Below, in pieces: positions 36,585 to 46,300 of a stretch of 64,000 nt of DNA. Positions within the stretch are counted from its first letter, which is position 1. Each line of letters begins with the position of its first letter. Location of the stretch: contig NZ_JAOXLP010000015.1 of assembly GCF_025791835.1 (NCBI RefSeq), positions 1-64,000 of the forward strand. The letters are read 5' to 3'. Under the pieces are notes generated by a model, which was given only the letters and a program-made list of their open reading frames with translations, had not been told where the DNA came from and made no database searches. The stretch comes from Roseomonas xinghualingensis (GTDB taxonomy: Bacteria; Pseudomonadota; Alphaproteobacteria; Acetobacterales; Acetobacteraceae). A program made the translations under genes and the position numbers.

Positions 36585-37546
36585 AGCGCTCCCTCCTGAA
36601 TCGCAGGGCGCTGCTTGCGGGGCCGGCCCTTCTGCCCTTCCTGGGCGAGGCGGGCTGCGCTGCCACCCCTTCGGCCGCCCCAAGGGCGCAGGAGACCCGC
36701 ATCACCGAAACCCGTTCTGTCTGGCGTGATGCCGCGCGTGCGCGCGACATCCCCGTCCTGATCCGTGCGCCCGCGGGCACGGAGCCAGCGCCGGCCGTCA
36801 TCGTCTCCCATGGGCTTGGCGGCACGCGCGAGGGGCTGGCCTATCTGGGCCGGGCCCTGGCGGAGGGCGGCTATCTGGCCATCCATCTCCAGCATATCGG
36901 CTCGGATGACAGCCTGTGGCGTGGCGGCACGGATCGCATGATCGGGCTCGCCGCTGGTGCGATGAACGTGCAGGCGGCGTTGGACCGGCTGCTGGATGTG
37001 AAATTCGCGCTCGACAACCTGCCCCGCCCTGCCGATCCGGCGCGCTTGGCCGTGGCCGGCCATTCCTTTGGCGCCTGGACCGTTCAGCACATGCTGGGGG
37101 AGCGCCTTCCGGGCGGCGACCGTGGCCTGGGCCTGCCGGATCCGCGCCTCAAGGCGGGGGTGGCGCTCTCGCCCATTCCTGCCGTGGGGCTGCCGCCGCG
37201 CCTGGCCTATGGCGGCTATGCGGCGCCGCTGCTGCATGTCACCGGCACCGAGGATCATGGCTATATCGAGGGCATCCGCGCCCCGGCCCGCCGGGTCCCT
37301 TTCGAGCAGTCGAGCAACCCAGGTGGGTTGGCCGTGCTGCAAGGGGCCATGCATGCCTCCTTCGCCGATGAGGCGGAGGCGGGCGGCCGTTATGCGGATG
37401 CCACCTACCACGCGCGCGCCGCGGCGCTTTCCGTCACCTTCCTGGATGCCGTTCTGCGCGCGGATGCGGCGGCGGCGGCCCTGTTGCGGGCAGGGGCCAG
37501 GGGGCTGCTGGGTCCTGGGGACGAGTTCGTCGTTCGCGGCCTCTGA
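36557..37546 (+). CDS. Exported alpha/beta-hydrolase, chlorophyllase/dienelactone-hydrolase-like
   Basis: About 330 residues. A twin-arginine-like leader (LLNRRALLAGPALLPFLGEA, then GCAATP, possibly lipidated) precedes an alpha/beta-hydrolase domain. VIVSHGLGGTREGL is the oxyanion strand, AVAGHSFGAWTVQHML holds the nucleophile Ser, GTEDHGY is a plausible acid and LQGAMHASF a plausible His. No ATG fits: TTG at 36557 and CTG at 36581 (overlapping the GNAT stop) are the only sensible starts, and I choose TTG tentatively. Probably an esterase or lipase-like enzyme. Confidence 0.75.
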   Translation: MADLRHPALKRSLLNRRALLAGPALLPFLGEAGCAATPSAAPRAQETRITETRSVWRDAARARDIPVLIRAPAGTEPAPAVIVSHGLGGTREGLAYLGRALAEGGYLAIHLQHIGSDDSLWRGGTDRMIGLAAGAMNVQAALDRLLDVKFALDNLPRPADPARLAVAGHSFGAWTVQHMLGERLPGGDRGLGLPDPRLKAGVALSPIPAVGLPPRLAYGGYAAPLLHVTGTEDHGYIEGIRAPARRVPFEQSSNPGGLAVLQGAMHASFADEAEAGGRYADATYHARAAALSVTFLDAVLRADAAAAALLRAGARGLLGPGDEFVVRGL

Positions 37547-37600
37547 CCTCTTCCCCTCACGCCGTTCAGAGGCGATTCTGGAGGGCCAGAGGGAGGAATC

Positions 37601-38359
37601 ATGCCCCGCTACGATCTGAATGGCCGTGCCGCACTGGTGACCGGCGGCGCCTCGGGCATCGGGCTCGCCACGGCGAAGGAACTGGCGGCCAATGGCTGTG
37701 CCGTCGCCCTGAACTTCCTGCCCGGTGATCCGCGCGGGCCCGAGGTCGTCGCTGCCCTCCGCGCCACCGGTGCGACGGTGGTCGAGGCTCCCGGCGCCAT
37801 CGGGAATGGCACAGAGAAGACCATGGTGGAGGCCGCCGTCGCGGCGCTCGGGCGGCTGGACCTGCTGGTGAACAATGCCGGCACGCCCGGCGTCACCCGC
37901 ACCATTCCCGCCCATGAGTTGAACGAGATCACGGATGAGCTCTGGGATGCGGTGCTGGACACAAATCTGGTGGGGTTGTTCCGCACCACCCGCGCGGCGG
38001 TGCCGGCGCTGAAGGCGGCGCGCGGGGCGGTGGTGAACATCGCCTCGGTTGCCGGGCTCAGCGGGCGTGGCTCCTCCATGGCCTATGCGGCGAGCAAGGC
38101 AGGGGTGGTCGCGCTGACCAAGCATCTGGCCCGCGGACTGGGGCCGGATATCCGCGTGAACGCCGTGGCGCCGGGCGCCGTGGACAGCACCTGGCAGATC
38201 GAATGGACCGAGGCGCAGCGGGCGCAATCCATCAGCAACGCACCCATGGGTCGCCGCTGCGTGCCGGAGGACATCGCGGAAGCCATTCTCTTCCTCGGCT
38301 GCGCGGGGGCCATGATCACCGGCCAGACGCTGACAGTGGATGGGGGGCTGATCCTCTAG
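37601..38359 (+). CDS. SDR-family oxidoreductase
   Basis: A 252-residue classical SDR: TGGASGIGLATAKEL at residues 10-24, NNAGTPG, Ser in NIASVAGLSG, YAASKAGVVALTKHLARGLG and ITGQTLTVDGG. Catalytic residues are intact. GGGAGGAATC precedes the ATG. Its stop codon directly touches the rnhB start, so the two may be co-transcribed, with no functional link apparent. Confidence 0.9.
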   Translation: MPRYDLNGRAALVTGGASGIGLATAKELAANGCAVALNFLPGDPRGPEVVAALRATGATVVEAPGAIGNGTEKTMVEAAVAALGRLDLLVNNAGTPGVTRTIPAHELNEITDELWDAVLDTNLVGLFRTTRAAVPALKAARGAVVNIASVAGLSGRGSSMAYAASKAGVVALTKHLARGLGPDIRVNAVAPGAVDSTWQIEWTEAQRAQSISNAPMGRRCVPEDIAEAILFLGCAGAMITGQTLTVDGGLIL

Positions 38360-39019
38360 ATGGCGCGCGCGCCCAAATCCCGGCCACCGCCGCAAAGACC
38401 TGATTTCTCCCTCGAAGCCGCCCATGGGGGTGTCGTGGCGGGGGTGGACGAGGCCGGGCGAGGGCCGCTGGCCGGGCCGGTGCTGGCCGCCGCCGTGATC
38501 TTTCCGGGCCATCCACCCGAGGCGCTGGCCGCCCTGCTGGATGATAGCAAGCGGCTGGATGCGGCCCGGCGCGACGCCGCCTATGGCGCGCTGATGGCGG
38601 CGCGCGCCGAGGGCGCGGCGCTGATCGGCGTGGGTGCCGCCAGCGCGGTCGAGATCGGGCGGTTGAACATCCTGCGCGCCACCCATCTGGCCATGGCGCG
38701 GGCGGTCTCCCGCCTGCCGCTCATGCCGGCCCTGGCGCTGGTGGATGGCAATGCGCCACCGCGCCTGGTCTGCCCGGTGCGCTGCGTGGTGGGCGGGGAC
38801 GGGCTTTCCCTTTCCATCGCGGCCGCCTCCATCCTGGCCAAGGTGGTGCGGGACCGGGCCATGGCGCGGCTCGGTGCTCGCTGGCCGGATTATGGTTTCG
38901 CCCGGCACTCGGGTTATCCCACTCCCGCCCACCGGGAAGCCCTGGCGCGGCTGGGTCCATGCCCGCATCATCGGCGCGGATTCAGCCCCGTCGATCAAGC
39001 CGTTCTGGCACTTTCTTGA
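38360..39019 (+). CDS. rnhB: Ribonuclease HII
   Basis: A 219-residue RNase HII, which nicks at misincorporated ribonucleotides. [20 protein letters not shown] carries the catalytic DE pair, LALVDGN the third acid, and [21 protein letters not shown] the DNA-binding region. The ATG follows the SDR stop with zero spacing and no own binding site, suggesting coupling. The rnhB-ccrM order is conserved in alphaproteobacteria. Confidence 0.94.
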   Translation: MARAPKSRPPPQRPDFSLEAAHGGVVAGVDEAGRGPLAGPVLAAAVIFPGHPPEALAALLDDSKRLDAARRDAAYGALMAARAEGAALIGVGAASAVEIGRLNILRATHLAMARAVSRLPLMPALALVDGNAPPRLVCPVRCVVGGDGLSLSIAAASILAKVVRDRAMARLGARWPDYGFARHSGYPTPAHREALARLGPCPHHRRGFSPVDQAVLALS

Positions 39020-39120
39020 CGCGGCGACTCGGGCATGGGCATGGTGAGTCGGGGGCACGGCCCGGCGCGACGCGGGGTCGTGGCGTCGTGGCCGGCGATG
39101 AGTCGGGAGATGTGGCGCGC

Positions 39121-40206
39121 GTGGGAACGGGGCTTGACCTGCCGCTGGACAGCGTGCTGCGGGGTGATTGCATCGAGAGCCTGAAGCGCCTGCCGCCAGC
39201 CTCGGTGCATGCGATCTTCGCCGATCCGCCATACAACCTGCAGCTCAAGACCGAGCTGCGGCGGCCGGATGACAGCGTCGTCGATGGTGTGGACGACGAG
39301 TGGGACCGCTTCGACGATCTGGCGAGCTATGACCGCTTCACCCGCGAATGGCTGACCGAATGCCGCCGCGTGCTGCGGCGGGACGGCACCATCTGGGTGA
39401 TGGGCTCCTACCACAACATCTTCCGCCTGGGTGTGGCGCTGCAGGATCTGGGATTCTGGATCCTGAACGATGTGGTGTGGCGCAAGTCCAACCCCATGCC
39501 GAATTTCCGCGGCCGGCGCTTCACCAACGCGCATGAGACGCTGATCTGGGCGGCGCGGGGCGAGGAAAGCCGCTACCGCTTCAACTACGCCGCCATGAAG
39601 GCGATGAACGACGACAAGCAGATGCGGAGCGACTGGTTCATCCCGCTCTGCACCGGCAATGAGCGCCTGCGTGGCCCGGACGGCACCAAGCTGCATCCGA
39701 CGCAGAAGCCCGAGGCGCTTCTGCACCGCGTGATCCTCTCCTGCACCTCGCCGGGTGAGGTGGTGCTCGATCCCTTCCTGGGCAGCGGCACCACGGCGGC
39801 CGTCGCGAAGCGGCTGGGGCGCCGCTACATCGGGCTGGAGCGCGATCCGGCCTATGCCGATGCCGCCGAGGCGCGGCTGGCGAAGATCGAGCCGCTCTCC
39901 GAGAGCGTGGCCCTGGCCCTGCCGGCGAAGCGGGAGCAGCCGCGCATTCCCTTCGGCGTGCTGGTGGAGCGTGGCCTCGTGCCGCCCGGCACCAAGTTGT
40001 GGGACCGGCACCGCCGCTGGCAGGCCGAGGTCGGCGTGGATGCCACGCTGCGCTGCGGCCGCGTGGCCGGCAGCATCCATCAGGTCGGCGCGGCCGTGCA
40101 GGAGGCGCCCTCCTGCAATGGCTGGACCTTCTGGCATATCGAGCGCCGCGACGGCACGCTGCGGGTGCTGGATGAGTTGCGCGCGGAGCTTATGCCGGGG
40201 AGCTGA
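39121..40206 (+). CDS. ccrM: CcrM-type GANTC adenine-N6 DNA methyltransferase
   Basis: A 361-residue beta-class methyltransferase, close to the 358 residues of Caulobacter CcrM. Motif IV is [11 protein letters not shown], motif I is [20 protein letters not shown], and [16 protein letters not shown] and [12 protein letters not shown] are characteristic. A C-terminal RAMA-type domain ([30 protein letters not shown]) ends it. Among several in-frame GTGs I choose 39121 because GGGAG lies nine bases before it. CcrM acts in cell-cycle-timed GANTC methylation. Confidence 0.93.
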   Translation: MGTGLDLPLDSVLRGDCIESLKRLPPASVHAIFADPPYNLQLKTELRRPDDSVVDGVDDEWDRFDDLASYDRFTREWLTECRRVLRRDGTIWVMGSYHNIFRLGVALQDLGFWILNDVVWRKSNPMPNFRGRRFTNAHETLIWAARGEESRYRFNYAAMKAMNDDKQMRSDWFIPLCTGNERLRGPDGTKLHPTQKPEALLHRVILSCTSPGEVVLDPFLGSGTTAAVAKRLGRRYIGLERDPAYADAAEARLAKIEPLSESVALALPAKREQPRIPFGVLVERGLVPPGTKLWDRHRRWQAEVGVDATLRCGRVAGSIHQVGAAVQEAPSCNGWTFWHIERRDGTLRVLDELRAELMPGS

Positions 40207-40236
40207 ACCCGGGCTGGGCTTTTGGTGCGTGATCCT

Positions 40237-40251
40237 GGGGGCTTCGCCCCC
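40237..40251. terminator. GC hairpin after ccrM
   Basis: GGGGGC, loop TTC, GCCCCC lies 31 bases after the ccrM stop. There is no clear T-run, so termination here is uncertain. Confidence 0.4.
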
Positions 40252-40421
40252 GAACCGCTGCATCAGGATTTCACGGGAAATGCTGGGAAGGCAGCGCTAG
40301 GCAGGGCCGCTGCCGTTCTTGCGGAAGTCCCCGGATTCCAAGAAGCGGCTCCAGCAAGCCGCCAGCGCCGCGCGCGTAGATCTATTCGCTGAAGGCTTCC
40401 GGCTGGGTACCGAAACGCAAA

Positions 40422-40452
40422 CCGCCCGTCCCGCGGAAGCGGAACGGGCGGC
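40422..40452 (-). terminator. Probable rho-independent terminator of the mutY-bioY operon
   Basis: Read on the minus strand, CCGCCCGTTCCGC, TTCC, GCGGGACGGGCGG forms a long, nearly perfect stem, followed by GTTTGCGTTTCGG. It starts about 30 bases beyond the bioY stop, the right place for a terminator. Confidence 0.6.
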
Positions 40453-40480
40453 CTGAAACCGGATCGGTCTGAAGCTGGGA

Positions 40481-41002
40481 TCAGCCCCGGCGCAGCGCCC
40501 GCATGGTGGCGAAGGCCAGCGCGGTCTTCACCGCCGTTCCGGGCACGAAGAGCAGGAAGCCGGCCATCCAGGCGCGCTCCCACCCAACGAAGCTGGCAAG
40601 CCAGACCACGCCCGGCACGAAGACGGCGAGATGGGCAGCCGTCAGCACGGTCGCCTGGCGGATGGCGCCGCGGCCTGCGAGGCCGGCGATCCAGGCGGAG
40701 GCGACGAAACCAAGGAGGAAGCCGGCGGTCGGGCCCATCAGTGCCGCCGGTCCGGCCGCGCCGTTGGCGAAGACGGGCAGGCCCATCGCGCCCTCGACGA
40801 GATAGAGCAGCACGGAGGCCGTGCCGAGGCGCGAGCCGCCCAGCGCGCCGAGCAGCAGCACGGCAAGGGTCTGGAGGGTGGCTGGCACCGGCCACATCGG
40901 CAGGCTCACCTGCGCCGAGGCCGCCAGCACGGCCGAGCCCATCAGCGCCAGGGACCAGAAGCGGAGTGCCGGCCGGGCGGCGAAACCCTGGATGGCGGTC
41001 AT
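40481..41002 (-). CDS. bioY: BioY, biotin-specific ECF transporter S component
   Basis: A 173-residue membrane protein with about six TMs. LAASAQVSLPMWPVPATLQT followed by LAVLLLGALGGSRLG and the GPTAGFLLGFVASAWIAGL region are BioY signatures; the first motif lines the biotin site. It may work alone or with a housekeeping ECF ATPase; no bioM/bioN lie nearby. Its ATG overlaps the mutY stop (ATGA). Confidence 0.93.
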   Translation of the reverse strand: MTAIQGFAARPALRFWSLALMGSAVLAASAQVSLPMWPVPATLQTLAVLLLGALGGSRLGTASVLLYLVEGAMGLPVFANGAAGPAALMGPTAGFLLGFVASAWIAGLAGRGAIRQATVLTAAHLAVFVPGVVWLASFVGWERAWMAGFLLFVPGTAVKTALAFATMRALRRG

Positions 41003-42132
41003 GAGGGAATTCCTTTCCTGCGGGCGCCACGCGCCCCGGGCCCCCGGCTTGCCATGCTCCCCGCGCACTCGGCAAGCGGCCCTTCGGCAAGGGCCAGCAG
41101 GCGCCGGATAGCAGTCGGCAGGGCGAGGCGGGCCGCATCCGGTTCCATCCAGACCATTCCCTCCGGCGCCGGCGCTTCGGGGGCCGGGGCTTCGGCCAGC
41201 CGCATCTCCAGTTCCATATGGGTGAAGCCATGCCAGGCGGTGCCGGGGCGCAGCGTCCAGGTCAGGCCGGGTAGAGGGGTATGGGGCAGGGCCTCGTCCA
41301 GCGACCATGGCGCTCCCTCCCGCCAGGGAGAGCCTGGGATTTCCAGCATGCCGCCCAGCAGCCCCTCGGGCGGGCGGTGACGCAGCAGCAGGCGCCCGGC
41401 AGGGTCTCGTGCAAGGAAATGCAGGCCATGGCGGTGGGTGCGGGCCGCCTTGGGCGCCTTCACCGGAAGGCTTTCCTGGATGCCCTCGCGCCGGGCGAGG
41501 CAATCCTCGCGCCAGGGGCAGAGGGCGCAGGCCGGGCGACGTGGGGTGCAGATGGTGGCGCCGAGGTCGAACAGCGCCTGCACGAAATCGCCGGGGCGGG
41601 TCCGTGGTTCTGGCTGTTCCATGAAGCGCGCGGCGATGGGGCCGATCAGGCGGCGGGCGCCGGGCAAGGGCTCCCGGATGGCCAGCAGGCGGGCCACCAC
41701 GCGTTCCACATTGCCGTCCACCGGCACGGTCGGGCGGTTGAAGGCGATGGCAGCCACGGCGGCGGCCGTATAAGCGCCGATGCCGGGCAACTCGCGCAGC
41801 CCTGCCTCGGTATCCGGGAAGCCGCCGCGCGTGGCCACGGCCTTGGCGGCGGCGTGCAGGTTGCGGGCACGGGCGTAGTAGCCGAGCCCGGCCCATTCGG
41901 CCGCCACATCCTCCCAGGGGGCGGCTGCCAGGGCCCCTGCATCCGGGAAGCGGGCAAGGAATCGGGCGTAGCGCGGGCCAACCGCTGCCACGGTGGTCTG
42001 CTGGAGCATCACTTCCGAGAGCCAGATGCGGTATGGATCGGCCTCGCCCCGCCAGGGCAGGGTCCGGCGGTGGCGGTCATACCAGGCCAGGAGTGGGCCG
42101 GCGGGCGGAGGTTTGGGAATGGTGTCGGACAA
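40999..42132 (-). CDS. mutY: Adenine DNA glycosylase
   Basis: A 377-residue MutY that removes A opposite 8-oxoG. LLAWYDRHRRTLPWRG starts the HhH-GPD domain; EVMLQQTTVAAVGPRY, ELPGIGAYTAAAVAAIAF (HhH) and VPVDGNVERVVARL (catalytic Asp) follow. The [4Fe-4S] loop is C-x6-C-x2-C-x5-C at CTPRRPACALCPWREDC, and the C-terminal NUDIX-like 8-oxoG domain runs from about residue 240. No ATG is available near the domain start. TTG at 42132 is the best start, overlapping the divergent dciA start by 14 bases. Confidence 0.92.
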   Translation of the reverse strand: MSDTIPKPPPAGPLLAWYDRHRRTLPWRGEADPYRIWLSEVMLQQTTVAAVGPRYARFLARFPDAGALAAAPWEDVAAEWAGLGYYARARNLHAAAKAVATRGGFPDTEAGLRELPGIGAYTAAAVAAIAFNRPTVPVDGNVERVVARLLAIREPLPGARRLIGPIAARFMEQPEPRTRPGDFVQALFDLGATICTPRRPACALCPWREDCLARREGIQESLPVKAPKAARTHRHGLHFLARDPAGRLLLRHRPPEGLLGGMLEIPGSPWREGAPWSLDEALPHTPLPGLTWTLRPGTAWHGFTHMELEMRLAEAPAPEAPAPEGMVWMEPDAARLALPTAIRRLLALAEGPLAECAGSMASRGPGARGARRKGIPS

Positions 42133-42706
42133 AACGAGGGCAGGGGAGGGCGGGACGGCTGCCAAGGCAAGCCCCCCGCGCCGCCGTGCACCGCGCAAGG
42201 ATGCCCAGGCGGCCGCTGCACCGGAGGCCAGCTCTGCCCGGACGTTGCCCGTCGAGGACCTGCGCCGCCCGGATCTCGGGCTGCGCCCGCTGGGCGGCTT
42301 CATCCCGCGCCTAACCCGCCCGGCCTTCAAGCGGCGCAGCCCGGCCGGGGCGCTGCTGATGGCGGACTGGGCCGGGATCGTGGGGCCGTCCATCGCCGCC
42401 GTCACGATTCCCAGACGGCTGACGGGCAGTACCCTGACCATCGGCTGCTCCGGGCCGGTGGCGATGGAGCTGCAGCATCTCGCGCCGCAGCTCATCGCCC
42501 GGGTCAATGCCGCGCTGGGAAGCGTGACGGTGGAGGCGCTGCGCTTCGTGCAGCAGGCCCCTTCCACCCCGCCTGCCCCGCGTCCCCGCCCCACCGCGCC
42601 GTTGCCGGATACTGTTCGTGGCGCGCTGGATACTGTTGGTAGTCCCGAATTGCGCGATGCCCTGGCAAGATTGGCGCGTGGGGTCTATCGAGCGCCCCCG
42701 AAGTGA
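42119..42706 (+). CDS. DciA-like (DUF721) helicase-loading factor
   Basis: A 195-residue protein with a basic, Ala/Pro-rich N-terminus and a DUF721 domain (LLMADWAGIVGPSIAAVTIP; LTIGCSGPVAMELQHLAPQL; VEALRFVQQ). DciA assists loading of replicative helicase DnaB in bacteria without DnaC; in alphaproteobacteria it lies next to mutY and before dsbA-smc, as here. GGAGG precedes the ATG at 42119. Whether the long C-terminal tail has a role is unknown. Confidence 0.82.
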   Translation: MVSDKTRAGEGGTAAKASPPRRRAPRKDAQAAAAPEASSARTLPVEDLRRPDLGLRPLGGFIPRLTRPAFKRRSPAGALLMADWAGIVGPSIAAVTIPRRLTGSTLTIGCSGPVAMELQHLAPQLIARVNAALGSVTVEALRFVQQAPSTPPAPRPRPTAPLPDTVRGALDTVGSPELRDALARLARGVYRAPPK

Positions 42707-42744
42707 CATCCAGACAGCCCAAACAGGACGGGATCCCCGGACCG

Positions 42745-43353
42745 ATGAGCATTGCCCGCCGTAGCCTTCTCCTCGCCGCCCCCGCAGCCACGTTGATCCC
42801 GGCATTCGCGCGCGCCCAGGCCGCCGATCCGCGCCTGGGCGAGCGCTCGACCGGCAAGCCTGACGCGCCGGTGACGGTGATCGAGTATTTCTCACTCACC
42901 TGTTCGCATTGCGCGGCCTTCCATGGCCAGACCTGGCCGCAGGTGAAGGCGAAGCTGGTGGATACCGGCAAGGTGCGGATGGTGTGGCGCGACTTCCCGC
43001 TGGACCAGCTGGCCCTGGCCGGCGCCGTTGTCGCGCGTTCCCTTCCGGCGGAGCGGTATGAGGCCTTCGTTGGCGCCCTCCTGGCCTCGCAGGACCGCTG
43101 GGCCTTCGCGCGTGGCGCCGACAATATCGGTGAAATCGCCAAGATCGCGGCGATGGCCGGGATGAGCCGTGCCGAGGTGGATGCCGCCTTGGCCGATCAG
43201 GCACTGCAGCGGGGCATCCTGGAGGTCCGGCTGAAGGGGCAGCAGGAGCACAATGTGAGCTCCACCCCCACTTTCGTCTTCAACAACCGCCCGCATCCGG
43301 GCGCCGTGACCTACGAGCGCTTCGCTGAGCTGGCTGGCGTTTCAGGTAGCTAA
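42745..43353 (+). CDS. DsbA-family thiol:disulfide oxidoreductase
   Basis: A 202-residue exported thioredoxin-fold protein. The leader ARRSLLLAAPAATLIPAFARA has a twin-arginine-like pair, VIEYFSLTCSHCAAFH holds the CSHC active site, and the cis-Pro lies in SSTPTFVFNN. It is similar to the DsbA/Com1 group that precedes smc in alphaproteobacteria. I prefer ATG 42745, which gives a normal leader; a GTG at 42703 overlapping the dciA stop is possible. Confidence 0.9.
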   Translation: MSIARRSLLLAAPAATLIPAFARAQAADPRLGERSTGKPDAPVTVIEYFSLTCSHCAAFHGQTWPQVKAKLVDTGKVRMVWRDFPLDQLALAGAVVARSLPAERYEAFVGALLASQDRWAFARGADNIGEIAKIAAMAGMSRAEVDAALADQALQRGILEVRLKGQQEHNVSSTPTFVFNNRPHPGAVTYERFAELAGVSGS

Positions 43354-46300
43354 TGGAAAACCACCCCGTCAGCCTCTCCGGGGCCGAGGCTCTGGAAAGC
43401 CCGGCGGGGGAGGCGGAGGTCCGCCCCGTCATGGGCGTGGCCAAGCATGGCGCGGTGCCGTCCGGCGGCCCCGCCAATGCCAACCTGGCTGAAGCCGAAA
43501 GGGCGGATGGCGAGGAGGACCGGCGCGATGACGGCGACCGGAAGCCCCGCACCGCCACCCTCGCGCGCGTGCGCATCGCCGGCTTCAAATCCTTTGCCGA
43601 GCCCACCACCGTCGAGGTGCTGCCGGGGCTGACGGGCATTGTTGGCCCGAATGGCTGCGGCAAGTCCAATGTCGTCGAGGCGCTGCGCTGGGCGATGGGC
43701 GAGACCAATGCCCGCGCCATGCGTGGCGGCGAGATGGACGATGTCATCTTCGCCGGTACTTCCACCCGCGCCGGCCGCAACCAGGCCGAGGTGACGCTGA
43801 GCCTGGAAGAGGCCGCCGGCCTTGCCCCACCGCCGAATTCCGAGGCGGCTGAGCTGGAGATCACCCGCCGTATCGAGCGTGGCTCGGGCACCGGCTACCG
43901 CATCAACGGCAGGGAGGCGCGCGGGCGCGACGTCGCCACACTTTTCGCCGATCTCGGCTCGGGCTCACGGGCCTCTGGCATGGTCAGCCAGGGGCGCGTC
44001 GCGGCGCTGATCGGCGCGAAGCCGGAGGAGCGGCGCTCGGTGCTGGAGGAGGCCGCCGGCACCGCCGGCCTTCGTGCCCGCCGCCATGAGGCCGAACTGA
44101 AGCTGCGGCAGGCCGAGACGAACCTGACCCGCGCCGATGACCTGCGCACCCAGCTGGAGACACAGCGCGAGAGCCTGAAGAAGCAGGCCAAGCAGGCGGC
44201 ACGCTACCGCAACCTCTCCGGTCTGACCCGGGCCGCCGAGGCGGAATGGATGGCCGTGCTGGCCGCCCGGGCCGAACGGCAGCTTCTCTCCGCCCGTCAT
44301 GCGCTGGATGCGGCCCGTGCCACCACCCGCGCTGCGGAGGCGGCGGCGGAGGCCGCGACGCGACGCGCCCATGCGGCCGAGATGGCCCTGCCCGGTCCCC
44401 GTGCCGCCGAGGCAGCCGCCCGCACCGCGCTGGAGCGCCGGCGCGTGGAAGGCGAGGGGCTTGCCGCCGCTGAAGCCCGTGCCCGCGCCGCGCTGGATGC
44501 CGCCACTAGCCGCCTTGCCCAGATCCAGGCTGACCATGGCCATGCTGCCTCCGTGGTCAGCGATGCCGAGGCTGCCGAGGCGCGGCTGACGGCCGAGGCA
44601 CAGGAACTGGCTTCCGCGCTGGCCGCCCTGCCCGCACAGGTGGAGGCGGCGGCGGAGCGCCTCAGCTTGGCCGAGGATGCCATCCGCGAGCAGGAAGCCG
44701 CTGCCGAGCGCGCGGCCGAGGCCGCGGCTGAAGCCGCCCTGGCTTTCGAGCGCCTGCAGGATGCTCGCCGCGCCGCCGATAACACGACCCGCCGCCTGGC
44801 AGCCGAGACGGCCCGGCTGGAGGAGGAACGGGCAAAGGCTCTGGCCGCCAGTGTCTCGCCCGAGGCGCTGTCGAGTGCCGCCGCCGATGCGGATGCCGCC
44901 GATGCGGCGCTGGCCGAGGCCCGCATCGGCTTCGAGCGCGCGGAGGCCGCCCGTGCCGCCGCTGCCGCCGCCGAGGCCGATGCCCGCCGTGCCGCCACCG
45001 CCGCCGAGGCGGATGAGGCCGCCGCGCGCGAGGCTGCCCGCGCCGCCACCGAACGTGCCCGCCGCGCCACCGAGGGCCATGAGCGCCTGAAGCGCGAGCA
45101 TGAGCAGGCCCTGGCCGCCTGCATCCCCGCCGAGCGCCAGGAGGCGGCCCGCCGCGAGGAGGCCGAGGCCACCGGCGCCGCCGAAGCCGCCGCCGAGGCC
45201 CTGGCCCAGGCCGAGCAGGCCCGTGCCGCTGCTGCGGCGGCCCTGTCCCGCGCCCGTACGGCAGAATCGGAGGCCGGCGCTGTCCGTGCCCGCGCCGCCG
45301 CCGAGGCCCAGGGCCTCGCCGCCCTGCTGCGCGCGGGAGAGAGTGGCAATGCGGTGCCGGTCCTTGATTCGGTTTCCGTGCCGCCGGGGCTGGAAGCGGC
45401 ATTGGGTGCCGCGCTGGGCGAGGGGCTCGATTACCCGACGGATACGAAGGCGCCGCGCCACTGGCGTACCCTGCCGCCGCTGGCTCCGCTGCCTGCCCTG
45501 CCGGAAGGCGCGACGCCCCTGGCCGATCTGGTCCAGGCGCCGCCGGAACTGGTGCGCGCTCTCTCCCAGGTCGGGTTGATCGAGGATGAGGCGCGTGGGC
45601 CTGTCCTTCAGGAGGCGCTGGCGCCTGGGCAGGCGCTGGTGGCCCGCAGCGGCGGCTTCTGGCGCTGGGATGGTCATGGCGCCAATCCGGGTGCGCCCAG
45701 CGCCGGCGCCGAGCGGCTGCGCCAGCGCAACCGCCTGCGCGCGCGGGAAGCGGCGCGTGATGCCGCTGAGGCCGCGCTGACCATGGCCCGCGCGGAGGCC
45801 GAGGCCGCCAGGACGGCGGAAGCAGCCGCCTCCGCTGCCGAGGCGACGGCCCGTAACGCACGCCGTGAGGCGGATTCACGACTGGCGCGGGCGCGGCAGG
45901 AAGCGTCCCGGCTGGCTGCGGGGGCAGCGCTGGCTGATAGCCGCCTGTCTGCCCTGGTTCCTGCCCTGGAGCGTGCCGCCGCCGAGCGGACGGAGGCGGA
46001 GCGGTTGCTCGAGGGCGCGAAGGCCGCCCAGGCCGCCGTGCCGGATGCCGCCACCGCCCGCGCCGCGCGGGATGCCGCCGTGGCTGAGCTTCGGCAGGCC
46101 GCCCAGGCGGAGGAAGCCGCCCGCCATGCGCGGCGAGCCGCCGAAGGGCGCCTGGACGCCGCGCGCACCGCGCAGGCAGCCCTGGCTTCCCGCGCCGCCG
46201 CCGCCGAAGGGCGCCTGGCCGCGCTGGAGCCGCAGCTTGCCCGCCTCGCCGAGCAACGCGCCGAGGCCGAGGCGGCACGCGCTTCCATCGAGGAAGCGGC

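Noticed and set aside
36566..39232. An 888-codon minus-strand frame across hydrolase, SDR and rnhB.
   Set aside because: Three well-defined plus-strand genes explain the region; the minus frame has no recognisable domain.
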